This document shows positions 36,829 through 49,905 of a stretch of 64,000 nucleotides of DNA, piece by piece. This stretch comes from Apoderus coryli (taxonomy: Eukaryota > Arthropoda > Insecta > Coleoptera > Attelabidae), in the NCBI GenBank assembly GCA_911728435.2, contig CAJVRQ020000077.1, forward strand, positions 1 to 64,000, in the 5' to 3' direction. Within the stretch, counting starts at the first letter, position 1; each line of letters opens with the position of its first letter. A program made the translations under genes and the position numbers. The notes beneath the pieces are model-generated. The model did not search any database. It was not told the origin of the DNA and was given only the letters and a program-made list of their open reading frames with translations.

Positions 36829-39340
36829 CTTGTTGGGACCCATTTGAACGTTTAATTCTAAATAACAAAATTTTAGTAACAAAACGCGCTAATTCGTTCT
36901 AAATTGCTTATTTACGCTTAATCTAACTTATTTTCACTAATAAAATTTACTTTTAAATTCTAAGTGAGAAAACAGCTTTTTGGGAGCAATTTGAAAAGTT
37001 TAATTCTAAATAACAAAATTTTAGTAACAAAACGCGCTAATTCGTTCTAAATTGCTTATTTACGCTTAATCTAACTTATTTTCACTAATAAAATTTACTT
37101 TTAAATTCTAAGTGAGAAAACAGCTTTTTGGGAGCCATTTGAAAAGTTTATTTCTAAATATCAAAATTTTAGTAACAAAACGCTCTAATTCGTTCTAATT
37201 TGCTTTTTTATGCTTAATCTAATTTCTTTTGACTAATAAAATTTACTTTTAAATTCTAAGTGAGAAAACAGCTTTTTGGGAGCCATTTGAAAAGTTTAAT
37301 TCTAAATAACAAAATTTTAGTAACAAAACGCGCTAATTCGTTCTAAATTGCTTTTTTATGCTTAATCTAATTTCTTTAGACTAATAAAATTTACTTTTAA
37401 ATTCTAAGTGAGAAAACAGCTTTTTGGCAGCCATTTGAACGTTTAATTCTAAATAACAAAATTTTAGTAACAAAACGCGCTAATTCGTTCTAAATTGCTT
37501 ATTTACGCTTAATCTAACTTATTTTCACTAATAAAATTTACTTTTAAATTCTAAGTGAGAAAACAGCTTTTTGGGAGCAATTTGAAAAGTTTATTTCTAA
37601 ATAACAAAATTTTAGTAACAAAACGCTCTAATTCGTTCTACTTTTCTTTTTTATGCTTAATCTAATTTCTTTAGACTAATAAAATTTACTTTTAAATTCT
37701 AAGTGAGAAAACAACTTGTTGGGACCCATTTGAACGTTTAATTCTAAATAACAAAATTTTAGTAACAAAACGCGCTAATTCGTTCTAAATTGCTTATTTA
37801 CGCTTAATCTAACTTATTTTCACTAATAAAATTTACTTTTAAATTCTAAGTGAGAAAACAGCTTTTTGGGAGCCATTTGAAAAGTTTAATTCTAAATAAC
37901 AAAATTTTAGTAACAAAACGCGCTAATTCGTTCTAAATTGCTTATTTACGCTTAATCTAACTTATTTTCACTAATAAAATTTACTTTTAAATTCTAAGTG
38001 AGAAAACAGCTTTTTGGGAGCCATTTGAAAAGTTTATTTCTAAATATCAAAATTTTAGTAACAAAACGCTCTAATTCGTTCTAATTTGCTTTTTTATGCT
38101 TAATCTAATTTCTTTTGACTAATAAAATTTACTTTTAAATTCTAAGTGAGAAAACAGCTTTTTGGGAGCCATTTGAAAAGTTTAATTCTAAATAACAAAA
38201 TTTTAGTAACAAAACGCGCTAATTCGTTCTAAATTGCTTTTTTATGCTTAATCTAATTTCTTTAGACTAATAAAATTTACTTTTAAATTCTAAGTGAGAA
38301 AACAGCTTTTTGGCAGCCATTTGAACGTTTAATTCTAAATAACAAAATTTTAGTAACAAAACGCGCTAATTCGTTCTAAATTGCTTATTTACGCTTAATC
38401 TAACTTATTTTCACTAATAAAATTTACTTTTAAATTCTAAGTGAGAAAACAGCTTTTTGGGAGCAATTTGAAAAGTTTATTTCTAAATAACAAAATTTTA
38501 GTAACAAAACGCTCTAATTCGTTCTACTTTGCTTTTTTATGCTTAATCTAATTTCTTTAGACTAATAAAATTTACTTTTAAATTCTAAGTGAGAAAACAA
38601 CTTGTTGGGACCCATTTGAACGTTTAATTCTAAATAACAAAATTTTAGTAACAAAACGCGCTAATTCGTTCTAAATTGCTTATTTACGCTTAATCTAACT
38701 TATTTTCACTAATAAAATTTACTTTTAAATTCTAAGTGAGAAAACAGCTTTTTGGGAGCAATTTGAAAAGTTTAATTCTAAATAACAAAATTTTAGTAAC
38801 AAAACGCGCTAATTCGTTCTAAATTGCTTATTTACGCTTAATCTAACTTATTTTCACTAATAAAATTTACTTTTAAATTCTAAGTGAGAAAACAGCTTTT
38901 TGGGAGCCATTTGAAAAGTTTATTTCTAAATATCAAAATTTTAGTAACAAAACGCTCTAATTCGTTCTAATTTGCTTTTTTATGCTTAATCTAATTTCTT
39001 TTGACTAATAAAATTTACTTTTAAATTCTAAGTGAGAAAACAGCTTTTTGGGAGCCATTTGAAAAGTTTAATTCTAAATAACAAAATTTTAGTAACAAAA
39101 CGCGCTAATTCGTTCTAAATTGCTTTTTTATGCTTAATCTAATTTCTTTAGACTAATAAAATTTACTTTTAAATTCTAAGTGAGAAAACAGCTTTTTGGC
39201 AGCCATTTGAACGTTTAATTCTAAATAACAAAATTTTAGTAACAAAACGCGCTAATTCGTTCTAAATTGCTTATTTACGCTTAATCTAACTTATTTTCAC
39301 TAATAAAATTTACTTTTAAATTCTAAGTGAGAAAACAGCT
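36829..39340. repeat. 6-monomer higher-order repeat, 886 bp, nearly three copies
   Basis: The unit CTTGTTGGGACCC stands at 36829, 37715 and 38601, each 886 bp apart. Each is followed by a fixed series: GGGAGCAATTTG, AAATATC, a hybrid TTCTAAATTGCTTTTTTATG unit and GGCAGCC. A TTCTACTTTGC or TTCTACTTTTC unit closes the first two copies. The middle copy has GAGCCATTTG where its neighbours have GAGCAATTTG. After 39340 a 4-monomer shift (591 bp) breaks the pattern. Confidence 0.82.
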
Positions 39341-41815
39341 TTTTGGGAGCAATTTGAAAAGTTTAATTCTAAATAACAAAATTTTAGTAACAAAACGCGC
39401 TAATTCGTTCTAAATTGCTTATTTACGCTTAATCTAACTTATTTTCACTAATAAAATTTACTTTTAAATTCTAAGTGAGAAAACAGCTTTTTGGGAGCCA
39501 TTTGAAAAGTTTATTTCTAAATATCAAAATTTTAGTAACAAAACGCTCTAATTCGTTCTAATTTGCTTTTTTATGCTTAATCTAATTTCTTTTGACTAAT
39601 AAAATTTACTTTTAAATTCTAAGTGAGAAAACAGCTTTTTGGGAGCCATTTGAAAAGTTTAATTCTAAATAACAAAATTTTAGTAACAAAACGCGCTAAT
39701 TCGTTCTAAATTGCTTTTTTATGCTTAATCTAATTTATTTCTTTAGACTAATAAAATTTACTTTTAAATTCTAAGTGAGAAAACAGCTTTTTGGCAGCCA
39801 TTTGAACGTTTAATTCTAAATAACAAAATTTTAGTAACAAAACGCGCTAATTCGTTCTAAATTGCTTATTTACGCTTAATCTAACTTATTTTCACTAATA
39901 AAATTTACTTTTAAATTCTAAGTGAGAAAACAGCTTTTTGGGAGCAATTTGAAAAGTTTATTTCTAAATAACAAAATTTTAGTAACAAAACGCTCTTTAT
40001 TCGTTCTACTTTGCTTTTTTATGCTTAATCTAATTTCTTTAGACTAATAAAATTTACTTTTAAATTCTAAGTGAGAAAACAGCTTTTTGGGAGCCATTTG
40101 AAAAGTTTATTTCTAAATATCAAAATTTTAGTAACAAAACGCTCTAATTCGTTCTAATTTGCTTTTTTATGCTTAATCTAATTTCTTTTGACTAATAAAA
40201 TTTACTTTTAAATTCTAAGTGAGAAAACAGCTTTTTGGGAGCCATTTGAACGTTTAATTCTAAATAACAAAATTTTAGTAACAAACCGCGCTAATTCGTT
40301 CTAAATTGCTTATTTACGCTTAATCTAACTTATTTTCACTAATAAAATTTACTTTTAAATTCTAAGTGAGAAAACAACTTGTTGGGACCCATTTGAACGT
40401 TTAATTCTAAATAACAAAATTTTAGTAACAAAACGCGCTAATTCGTTCTAAATTGCTTATTTACGCTTAATCTAACTTATTTTCACTAATAAAATTTACT
40501 TTTAAATTCTAAGTGAGAAAACAGCTTTTTGGGAGCCATTTGAAAAGTTTAATTCTAAATAACAAAATTTTAGTAACAAAACGCGCTAAATCGTTCTAAT
40601 TTGCTTTTTTATGCTTAATCTAATTTATTTAGACTAATAAAATTTACTTTTAAATTCTAAGTGAGAAAACAGCTTTTTGGCAGTCATTTGAACGTTTAAT
40701 TCTAAATAACAAAATTTTAGTAACAAAACGCGCTAATTCGTTCTAAATTGCTTATTTACGCTTAATCTAACTTATTTCCACTAATAAAATTTACTTTTAA
40801 ATTCTAAGTGAGAAAACAGCTTTTTGGGAGCAATTTGAAAAGTTTAATTCTAAATAACAAAATTTTAGTAACAAAACGCTCTAATTCGTTCTAATTTGCT
40901 TTTTTATGCTTAATCTAATTTCTTTAGACTAATAAAATTTACTTTTAAATTCTAAGTGAGAAATCAGCTTTTTGGCAGCCATTTGAACGTTTAATTCTAA
41001 ATAACAAAATTTTAGTAACAAAACGCGCTAATTCGTTCTAAATTGCTTATTTACGCTTAATCTAACTTATTTTCACTAATAAAATTTACTTTTAAATTCT
41101 AAGTGAGAAAACAGCTTTTTGGGAGCCATTTGAAAAGTTTAATTCTATATAACAAAATTTTAGTAACAAAACGCGCTAAATCGTTCTAATTTGCTTTTTT
41201 ATGCTTAATCTAATTTCTTTTGACTTATAAAACTTACTTTTAAATTCTAAGTGAGAAAACAGCTTTTTGGGAGCCAGTTGAAAAGTTTAATTCTAATTAA
41301 CAAAATTTTAGTAACAAAACGCTCTAATTCTTTCTAATTTGCTTTTTTGTGCTTAATCTAATTTCTTTTGACTAATAAAATTTACTTTTAAATTCTAAGT
41401 GAGAAAACAGCTTTTTGGGAGCCATTTGAAAAGTTTAATTCTAAATAACAAAATTTTAGTAACAAAACGCGCTAATTCGTTCTAAATTGCTTATTTACGC
41501 TTAATCTAACTTATTTTCACAAATAAAATTTACTTTTAAATTCTAAGTGAGAAAACAGCTTTTTGGGAGCCATTTGAAAAGTTTATTTCTAAATATCAAA
41601 ATTTTAGTAACAAAACGCTCTAATTCGTTCTAATTTGCTTTTTTATGCTTAATCTAATTTCTTTTGACTAATAAAATTTACTTTTAAATTCTAAGTGAGA
41701 AAACAGCTTTTTGGGAGCCATTTGAAAAGTTTAATTCTAAATAACAAAATTTTAGTAACAAAACGCGCTAATTCGTTCTAAATTGCTTTTTTATGCTTAA
41801 TCTAATTTCTTTAGA

Positions 41816-41878
41816 CTAATAAAATTTACTTTTAAATTCTAAGTGAGAAAACAGCTTTTTGGCAGCCATTTGTTTTCA
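41816..41878. repeat. 63-bp truncated monomer, first occurrence
   Basis: The unit runs from CTAATAAAATT to GGCAGCCATTTG and then joins directly to TTTTCACTAATAAA, losing about 85 bp of the monomer centre and tail. The same junction is at 55090, 56777 and 62897, so it was made once and spread. Confidence 0.9.
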
Positions 41879-43319
41879 CTAATAAAATTTACTTTTAAAT
41901 TCTAAGTGAGAAACAGCTTTTTGGGAGCCATTTGAAAAGTTTAATTCTAAATAACAAAATTTTAGTAACAAAACGCGCTAAATCGTTCTAATTTGCTTGT
42001 TTATGCTTAATCTAATTTCTATAGATTAATAAAATTTACTTTTAAATTCTAAGTGAGAAATCAGCTTTTTGGCAGCCATTTGAACGTTTAATTCTAAATA
42101 ACAAAATTTTAGTAACAAAACGCGCTAATTCGTTCTAAATTGCTTATTTACGCTTAATCTAACTTATTTTCACTAATAAAATTTACTTTTAAATTCTAAA
42201 TGAGAAAACAGCTTTTTGGGAGCCATTTGAAAAGTTTAATTCTAAATAACAAAATTTTAGTAACAAAACGCGCTAAATCGTTCTAATTTGCTTTTTTATG
42301 CTTAATCTAATTTCTTTTTGACTAATAAAATTTACTTTTAAATTCTAAGTGAGAAAACAGCTTTTTGGGAGCCAGTTGAAAAGTTTAATTCTATTTAACA
42401 AAATTTTAGTAACAAAACGCTCTAATTCTTTCTAATTTGCTTTTTTGTTCTTAATCTAATTTCTTTTGACTAATAAAATTTACTTTTAAATTCTAAGTGA
42501 GAAGAAACAGCTTTTTGGGAGCCATTTGAAAAGTTTAATTCTAAATAACAAAATTTTTAGTAACAAAACGCGCTAATTCGTTCTAAATTGCTTATTTACG
42601 CTTAATCTAACTTATTTTCACTAATAAAATTTACTTTTAAATTCTAAGTGAGAAAACAGCTTTTTGGGAGCCATTTGAAAAGTTTAATTATAAATAACAA
42701 AATTATAGTAACAAAACGCGCTAAATCGTTCAAATTTGCTTTTTTATGCTTAATCTAATTTCTTTTGACTAATAAAATTTACTTTTAAATTCTAAGTGAG
42801 AAAACAGCTTTTTGGGAGCCAGTTGAAAAGTTTATTTGTAATTAACACAATTTTAGTAACAAAACGCTCTAATTCTTTCTAATTTGCTTTTTTGTTCTTA
42901 ATCTAATTTCTTTTGACTAATAAAATTTACGTTTAAATTCTAAGTGAGAAAACAGCTTTTTGGGAGCCATTTGAAAAGTTTAATTCTAAATAACAAAATT
43001 TTAGTAACAAAACGCGCTAATTCGTTCTAAATTGCTTATTTACGCTTAATCTAACTTATTTTCACTAATAAAATTTACTTTTAAATTCTAAGTTGAGAAA
43101 ACAGCTCTTTTGGGAGCCATTTGAAAAGTTTAATTCTAAATAACAAAATTATAGTAACAAAACGCTCTAATTCGTTCTAAATTGCTTATTTACGCTTAAT
43201 CTAACTTATTTTCACTAATAAAATTTACTTTTAAATTCTAAATGAGAAAAAAAGCTTTTTGGGAGCCATTTGAAAAGTTTAATTCTAAATAACAAAATTT
43301 TAGTAACAAAACGCGCTAA

Positions 43320-46300
43320 ATCGTTCAAATTTGCTTTTTTATGCTTAATCTAATTTCTTTTGACTAATAAAATTTACTTTTAAATTCTAAGTGAGAAAAC
43401 AGCTTTTTGGGAGCCAGTTGAAAAGTTTATTTGTAATTAACACAATTTTAGTAACAAAACGCTCTAATTCTTTCTAATTTGCTTTTTTGTGCTTAATCTA
43501 ATTTCTTTTGACTAATAAAATTTACTTTTAAGTTCTAAGTGAGAAAACAGCTTTTTGGGAGCCATTTGAAACGTTTAATACTAAATAACTAAATTTTAGT
43601 AACAAAACGCTCTAATTCGTTCTAAATTGCTTATTTACGCTTAATCTAACATATTTTCACTAATAAAATTTACTTTTAAATTCTAAGTGAGAAAACAGCT
43701 TTTTGGGAGCTATTTGAACGTTTAATTCTAAATAACAAAATTTTAGTAACAAACCGCGCTAATTCGTTCTAAATTGCTTATTTACGCTTAATCTAACTTA
43801 TTTTCACTAATAAAATTTACTTTTAAATTCTAAGTGAGAAAAACACTTTTTGGGACCCATTTGAACGTTTAATTCTAAATAACAAAATTTTAGTAACAAA
43901 ACGCGCTAATTCGTTCTAATTTGCTTTTTTATGCTTAATCTAATTTCTTTTGACTAATAAAATTTACTTTTAAATTCTAAGTGAGAAAACAGCTTTTTGG
44001 GAGCCAGTTGAAAAGTTTAATTCTATTTAACAAAATTTTAGTAACAAAACGCTCTAATTCTTTCTAATTTGCTTTTTTGTGCTTAATCTAATTTCTTTTG
44101 ACTAATAAAATTTACTTTTAAATTCTAAGTGAGAAAACAGCTTTTTGGGAGCAATTTGAAAAGTTTATTTCTAAATAACAAAATTTTAGTAACAAAACGC
44201 TCTAATTCGTTCTACTTTGCTTTTTTATGCTTAATCTAATTTCTTTAGACTAATAAAATTTACTTTTAAATTCTAAGTGAGAAAACAGCTTTTTGGCAGC
44301 CATTTGAACGTTTAATTCTAAATAACAAAATTTTAGTAACAAAACGTACTAATTCGTTCTAAATTGCTTATTTACGCTTAATCTAACTTATTTTCACTAA
44401 TAAAATTTACTTTTAAATTCTAAGTGAGAAAACAGCTTTTTGGGAGCCATTTGAAAAGTTTAATTCTAAATAACAAAATTTTAGTAACAAAACGCTCTAA
44501 TTCGTTCTAATTTGCTTTTTTATGCTTAATCTAATTTCTTTAGACTAATAAAATTTACTTTTAAATTCTAAGTGAGAAAACAGCTTTTTGGCAGCCATTT
44601 GAACGTTTAATTCTAAATAACAAAATTTTAGTAACAAAACGCGCTAATTCGTTCTAAATTGCTTATTTACGCTTAATCTAACTTATTTTCACTAATAAAA
44701 TTTACTTTTAAATTCTAAGTGAGAAAACAGCTTTTTGGGAGCCATTTGAAAAGTTTAATTCTAAATAACAAAATTTTAGTAACAAAACGCGCTAAATCGT
44801 TCTAATTTGCTTTTTTATGCTTAATCTAATTTCTTTTGACTAATAAAACTTACTTTTAAATTCTAAGTGAGAAAACAGCTTTTTGGGAGCCAGTTGAAAA
44901 GTTTAATTCTAATTAACAAAATTTTAGTAACAAAACGCTCTAATTCTTTCTAATTTGCTTTTTTGTGCTTAATCTAATTTCTTTTGACTAATAAAATTTA
45001 CTTTTAAATTCTAAGTGAGAAAACAGCTTTTTGGGAGCCATTTGAAAAGTTTAATTCTAAATAACAAAATTTTAGTAACAAAACGCGCTAATTCGTTCTA
45101 AATTGCTTATTTACGCTTAATCTAACTTATTTTCACAAATAAAATTTACTTTTAAATTCTAAGTGAGAAAACAGCTTTTTGGGAGCCATTTGAAAAGTTT
45201 ATTTCTAAATAACAAAATTTTAGTAACAAAACGCTCTAATTCGTTCTAATTTGCTTTTTTATGCTTAATCTAATTTCTTTTGACTAATAAAATTTACTTT
45301 TAAATTCTAAGTGAGAAAACAGCTTTTTGGGAGCCATTTGAAAAGTTTAATTCTAAATAACAAAATTTTAGTAACAAAACGCGCTAATTCGTTCTAAATT
45401 GCTTTTTTATGCTTAATCTAATTTCTTTAGACTAATAAAATTTACTTTTAAATTCTAAGTGAGAAAACAGCTTTTTGGCAGCCATTTGAACGTTTAATTC
45501 TAAATAACAAAATTTTAGTAACAAAACGCGCTAATTCGTTCTAAATTGCTTATTTACGCTTAATCTAACTTATTTTCACTAATAAAATTTACTTTTAAAT
45601 TCTAAGTGAGAAAACAGCTTTTTGGGAGCAATTTGAAAAGTTTATTTCTAAATAACAAAATTTTAGTAACAAAACGCTCTAATTCGTTCTACTTTGCTTT
45701 TTTATGCTTAATCTAATTTCTTTAGACTAATAAAATTTACTTTTAAATTCTAAGTGAGAAAACAGCTTTTTGGGAGCCATTTGAAAAGTTTATTTCTAAA
45801 TATCAAAATTTTAGTAACAAAACGCGCTAAATCGTTCTAATTTGCTTTTTTATGCTTAATCTAATTTCTTTTGACTAATAAAATTTACTTTTAAATTCTA
45901 AGTGAGAAAACAGCTTTTTGGGAGCCAGTTGAAAAGTTTATTTGTAATTAACACAATTTTAGTAACAAAACGCTCTAATTCTTTCTAATTTGCTTTTTTG
46001 TGCTTAATCTAATTTCTTTTGACTAATAAAATTTACTTTTAAGTTCTAAGTGAGAAAACAGCTTTTTGGGAGCCATTTGAAACGTTTAATACTAAATAAC
46101 TAAATTTTAGTAACAAAACGCTCTAATTCGTTCTAAATTGCTTATTTACGCTTAATCTAACATATTTTCACTAATAAAATTTACTTTTAAATTCTAAGTG
46201 AGAAAACAGCTTTTTGGGAGCTATTTGAACGTTTAATTCTAAATAACAAAATTTTAGTAACAAACCGCGCTAATTCGTTCTAAATTGCTTATTTACGCTT

Positions 46301-49300
46301 AATCTAACTTATTTTCACTAATAAAATTTACTTTTAAATTCTAAGTGAGAAAAACACTTTTTGGGACCCATTTGAACGTTTAATTCTAAATAACAAAATT
46401 TTAGTAACAAAACGCGCTAATTCGTTCTAATTTGCTTTTTTATGCTTAATCTAATTTCTTTTGACTAATAAAATTTACTTTTAAATTCTAAGTGAGAAAA
46501 CAGCTTTTTGGGAGCCAGTTGAAAAGTTTAATTCTATTTAACAAAATTTTAGTAACAAAACGCTCTAATTCTTTCTAATTTGCTTTTTTGTGCTTAATCT
46601 AATTTCTTTTGACTAATAAAATTTACTTTTAAATTCTAAGTGAGAAAACAGCTTTTTGGGAGCAATTTGAAAAGTTTATTTCTAAATAACAAAATTTTAG
46701 TAACAAAACGCTCTAATTCGTTCTACTTTGCTTTTTTATGCTTAATCTAATTTCTTTAGACTAATAAAATTTACTTTTAAATTCTAAGTGAGAAAACAGC
46801 TTTTTGGCAGCCATTTGAACGTTTAATTCTAAATAACAAAATTTTAGTAACAAAACGTACTAATTCGTTCTAAATTGCTTATTTACGCTTAATCTAACTT
46901 ATTTTCACTAATAAAATTTACTTTTAAATTCTAAGTGAGAAAACAGCTTTTTGGGAGCAATTTGAAAAGTTTAATTCTAAATAACAAAATTTTAGTAACA
47001 AAACGCTCTAATTCGTTCTAATTTGCTTTTTTATGCTTAATCTAATTTCTTTAGACTAATAAAATTTACTTTTAAATTCTAAGTGAGAAATCAGCTTTTT
47101 GGCAGCCATTTGAACGTTTAATTCTAAATAACAAAATTTTAGTAACAAAACGCGCTAATTCGTTCTAAATTGCTTATTTACGCTTAATCTAACTTATTTT
47201 CACTAATAAAATTTACTTTTAAATTCTAAGTGAGAAAACAGCTTTTTGGGAGCCATTTGAAAAGTTTAATTCTAAATAACAAAATTTTAGTAACAAAACG
47301 CGCTAGATCGTTCTAATTTGCTTTTTTATGCTTAATCTAATTTCTTTTGACTAATAAAACTTACTTTTAAATTCTAAGTGAGAAAACAGCTTTTTGGGAG
47401 CCAGTTGAAAAGTTTAATTCTAATTAACAAAATTTTAGTAACAAAACGCTCTAATTCTTTCTAATTTGCTTTTTTGTGCTTAATCTAATTTCTTTTGACT
47501 AATAAAATTTACTTTTAAATTCTAAGTGAGAAAACAGCTTTTTGGGAGCCATTTGAAAAGTTTAATTCTAAATAACAAAATTTTAGTAACAAAACGCGCT
47601 AATTCGTTCTAAATTGCTTATTTACGCTTAATCTAACTTATTTTCACAAATAAAATTTACTTTTAAATTCTAAGTGAGAAAACAGCTTTTTGGGAGCCAT
47701 TTGAAAAGTTTATTTCTAAATATCAAAATTTTAGTAACAAAACGCTCTAATTCGTTCTAATTTGCTTTTTTATGCTTAATCTAATTTCTTTTGACTAATA
47801 AAATTTACTTTTAAATTCTAAGTGAGAAAACAGCTTTTTGGGAGCCATTTGAAAAGTTTAATTCTAAATAACAAAATTTTAGTAACAAAACGCGCTAATT
47901 CGTTCTAAATTGCTTTTTTATGCTTAATCTAATTTCTTTTGACTAATAAAATTTACTTTTAAATTCTAAGTGAGAAAACAGCTTTTTGGCAGCCATTTGA
48001 ACGTTTAATTCTAAATAACAAAATTTTAGTAACAAAACGCGCTAATTCGTTCTAAATTGCTTATTTACGCTTAATCTAACTTATTTTCACTAATAAAATT
48101 TACTTTTAAATTCTAAGTGAGAAAACAGCTTTTTGGGAGCAATTTGAAAAGTTTATTTCTAAATAACAAAATTTTAGTAACAAAACGCTCTAATTCGTTC
48201 TACTTTGCTTTTTTATGCTTAATCTAATTTCTTTAGACTAATAAAATTTACTTTTAAATTCTAAGTGAGAAAACAGCTTTTTGGGAGCCATTTGAAAAGT
48301 TTATTTCTAAATATCAAAATTTTAGTAACAAAACGCGCTAAATCGTTCTAATTTGCTTTTTTATGCTTAATCTAATTTCTTTTGACTAATAAAATTTACT
48401 TTTAAATTCTAAGTGAGAAAACAGCTTTTTGGGAGCCAGTTGAAAAGTTTATTTGTAATTAACACAATTTTAGTAACAAAACGCTCTAATTCTTTCTAAT
48501 TTGCTTTTTTGTGCTTAATCTAATTTCTTTTGACTAATAAAATTTACTTTTAAGTTCTAAGTGAGAAAACAGCTTTTTGGGAGCCATTTGAAACGTTTAA
48601 TACTAAATAACTAAATTTTAGTAACAAAACGCTCTAATTCGTTCTAAATTGCTTATTTACGCTTAATCTAACATATTTTCACTAATAAAATTTACTTTTA
48701 AATTCTAAGTGAGAAAACAGCTTTTTGGGAGCTATTTGAACGTTTAATTCTAAATAACAAAATTTTAGTAACAAACCGCGCTAATTCGTTCTAAATTGCT
48801 TATTTACGCTTAATCTAACTTATTTTCACTAATAAAATTTACTTTTAAATTCTAAGTGAGAAAACAACTTTTTGGGACCCATTTGAACGTTTAATTCTAA
48901 ATAACAAAATTTTAGTAACAAAACGCGCTAATTCGTTCTAATTTGCTTTTTTATGCTTAATCTAATTTCTTTTGACTAATAAAATTTACTTTTAAATTCT
49001 AAGTGAGAAAACAGCTTTTTGGGAGCCAGTTGAAAAGTTTAATTCTATTTAACAAAATTTTAGTAACAAAACGCTCTAATTCTTTCTAATTTGCTTTTTT
49101 GTGCTTAATCTAATTTCTTTTGACTAATAAAATTTACTTTTAAATTCTAAGTGAGAAAACAGCTTTTTGGGAGCAATTTGAAAAGTTTATTTCTAAATAA
49201 CAAAATTTTAGTAACAAAACGCTCTAATTCGTTCTACTTTGCTTTTTTATGCTTAATCTAATTTCTTTAGACTAATAAAATTTACTTTTAAATTCTAAGT

Positions 49301-49905
49301 GAGAAAACAGCTTTTTGGCAGCCATTTGAACGTTTAATTCTAAATAACAAAATTTTAGTAACAAAACGTACTAATTCGTTCTAAATTGCTTATTTACGCT
49401 TAATCTAACTTATTTTCACTAATAAAATTTACTTTTAAATTCTAAGTGAGAAAACAGCTTTTTGGGAGCCATTTGAAAAGTTTAATTCTAAATAACAAAA
49501 TTTTAGTAACAAAACGCTCTAATTCGTTCTAATTTGCTTTTTTATGCTTAATCTAATTTCTTTAGACTAATAAAATTTACTTTTAAATTCTAAGTGAGAA
49601 ATCAGCTTTTTGGCAGCCATTTGAACGTTTAATTCTAAATAACAAAATTTTAGTAACAAAACGCGCTAATTCGTTCTAAATTGCTTATTTACGCTTAATC
49701 TAACTTATTTTCACTAATAAAATTTACTTTTAAATTCTAAGTGAGAAAACAGCTTTTTGGGAGCCATTTGAAAAGTTTAATTCTAAATAACAAAATTTTA
49801 GTAACAAAACGCGCTAGATCGTTCTAATTTGCTTTTTTATGCTTAATCTAATTTCTTTTGACTAATAAAACTTACTTTTAAATTCTAAGTGAGAAAACAG
49901 CTTTT
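43320..49905. repeat. 17-monomer higher-order repeat, 2511 bp, 2.6 copies
   Basis: Copies run from about 43320, 45831 and 48342, the third incomplete. Variants at exact 2511-bp spacing include AAAACGTACTAATTCG (44341, 46852, 49363) and AATTTATTTGTAATTAACACAATT-type, TTTTAAGTTCTAAG and AACATATTTTCAC units. One site shows copy order: GAGAAAAACACTTTTTGGG in the first two copies, GAGAAAACAACTTTTTGGG in the third. The third copy breaks near 49905 into a 3-monomer local duplication. Confidence 0.88.
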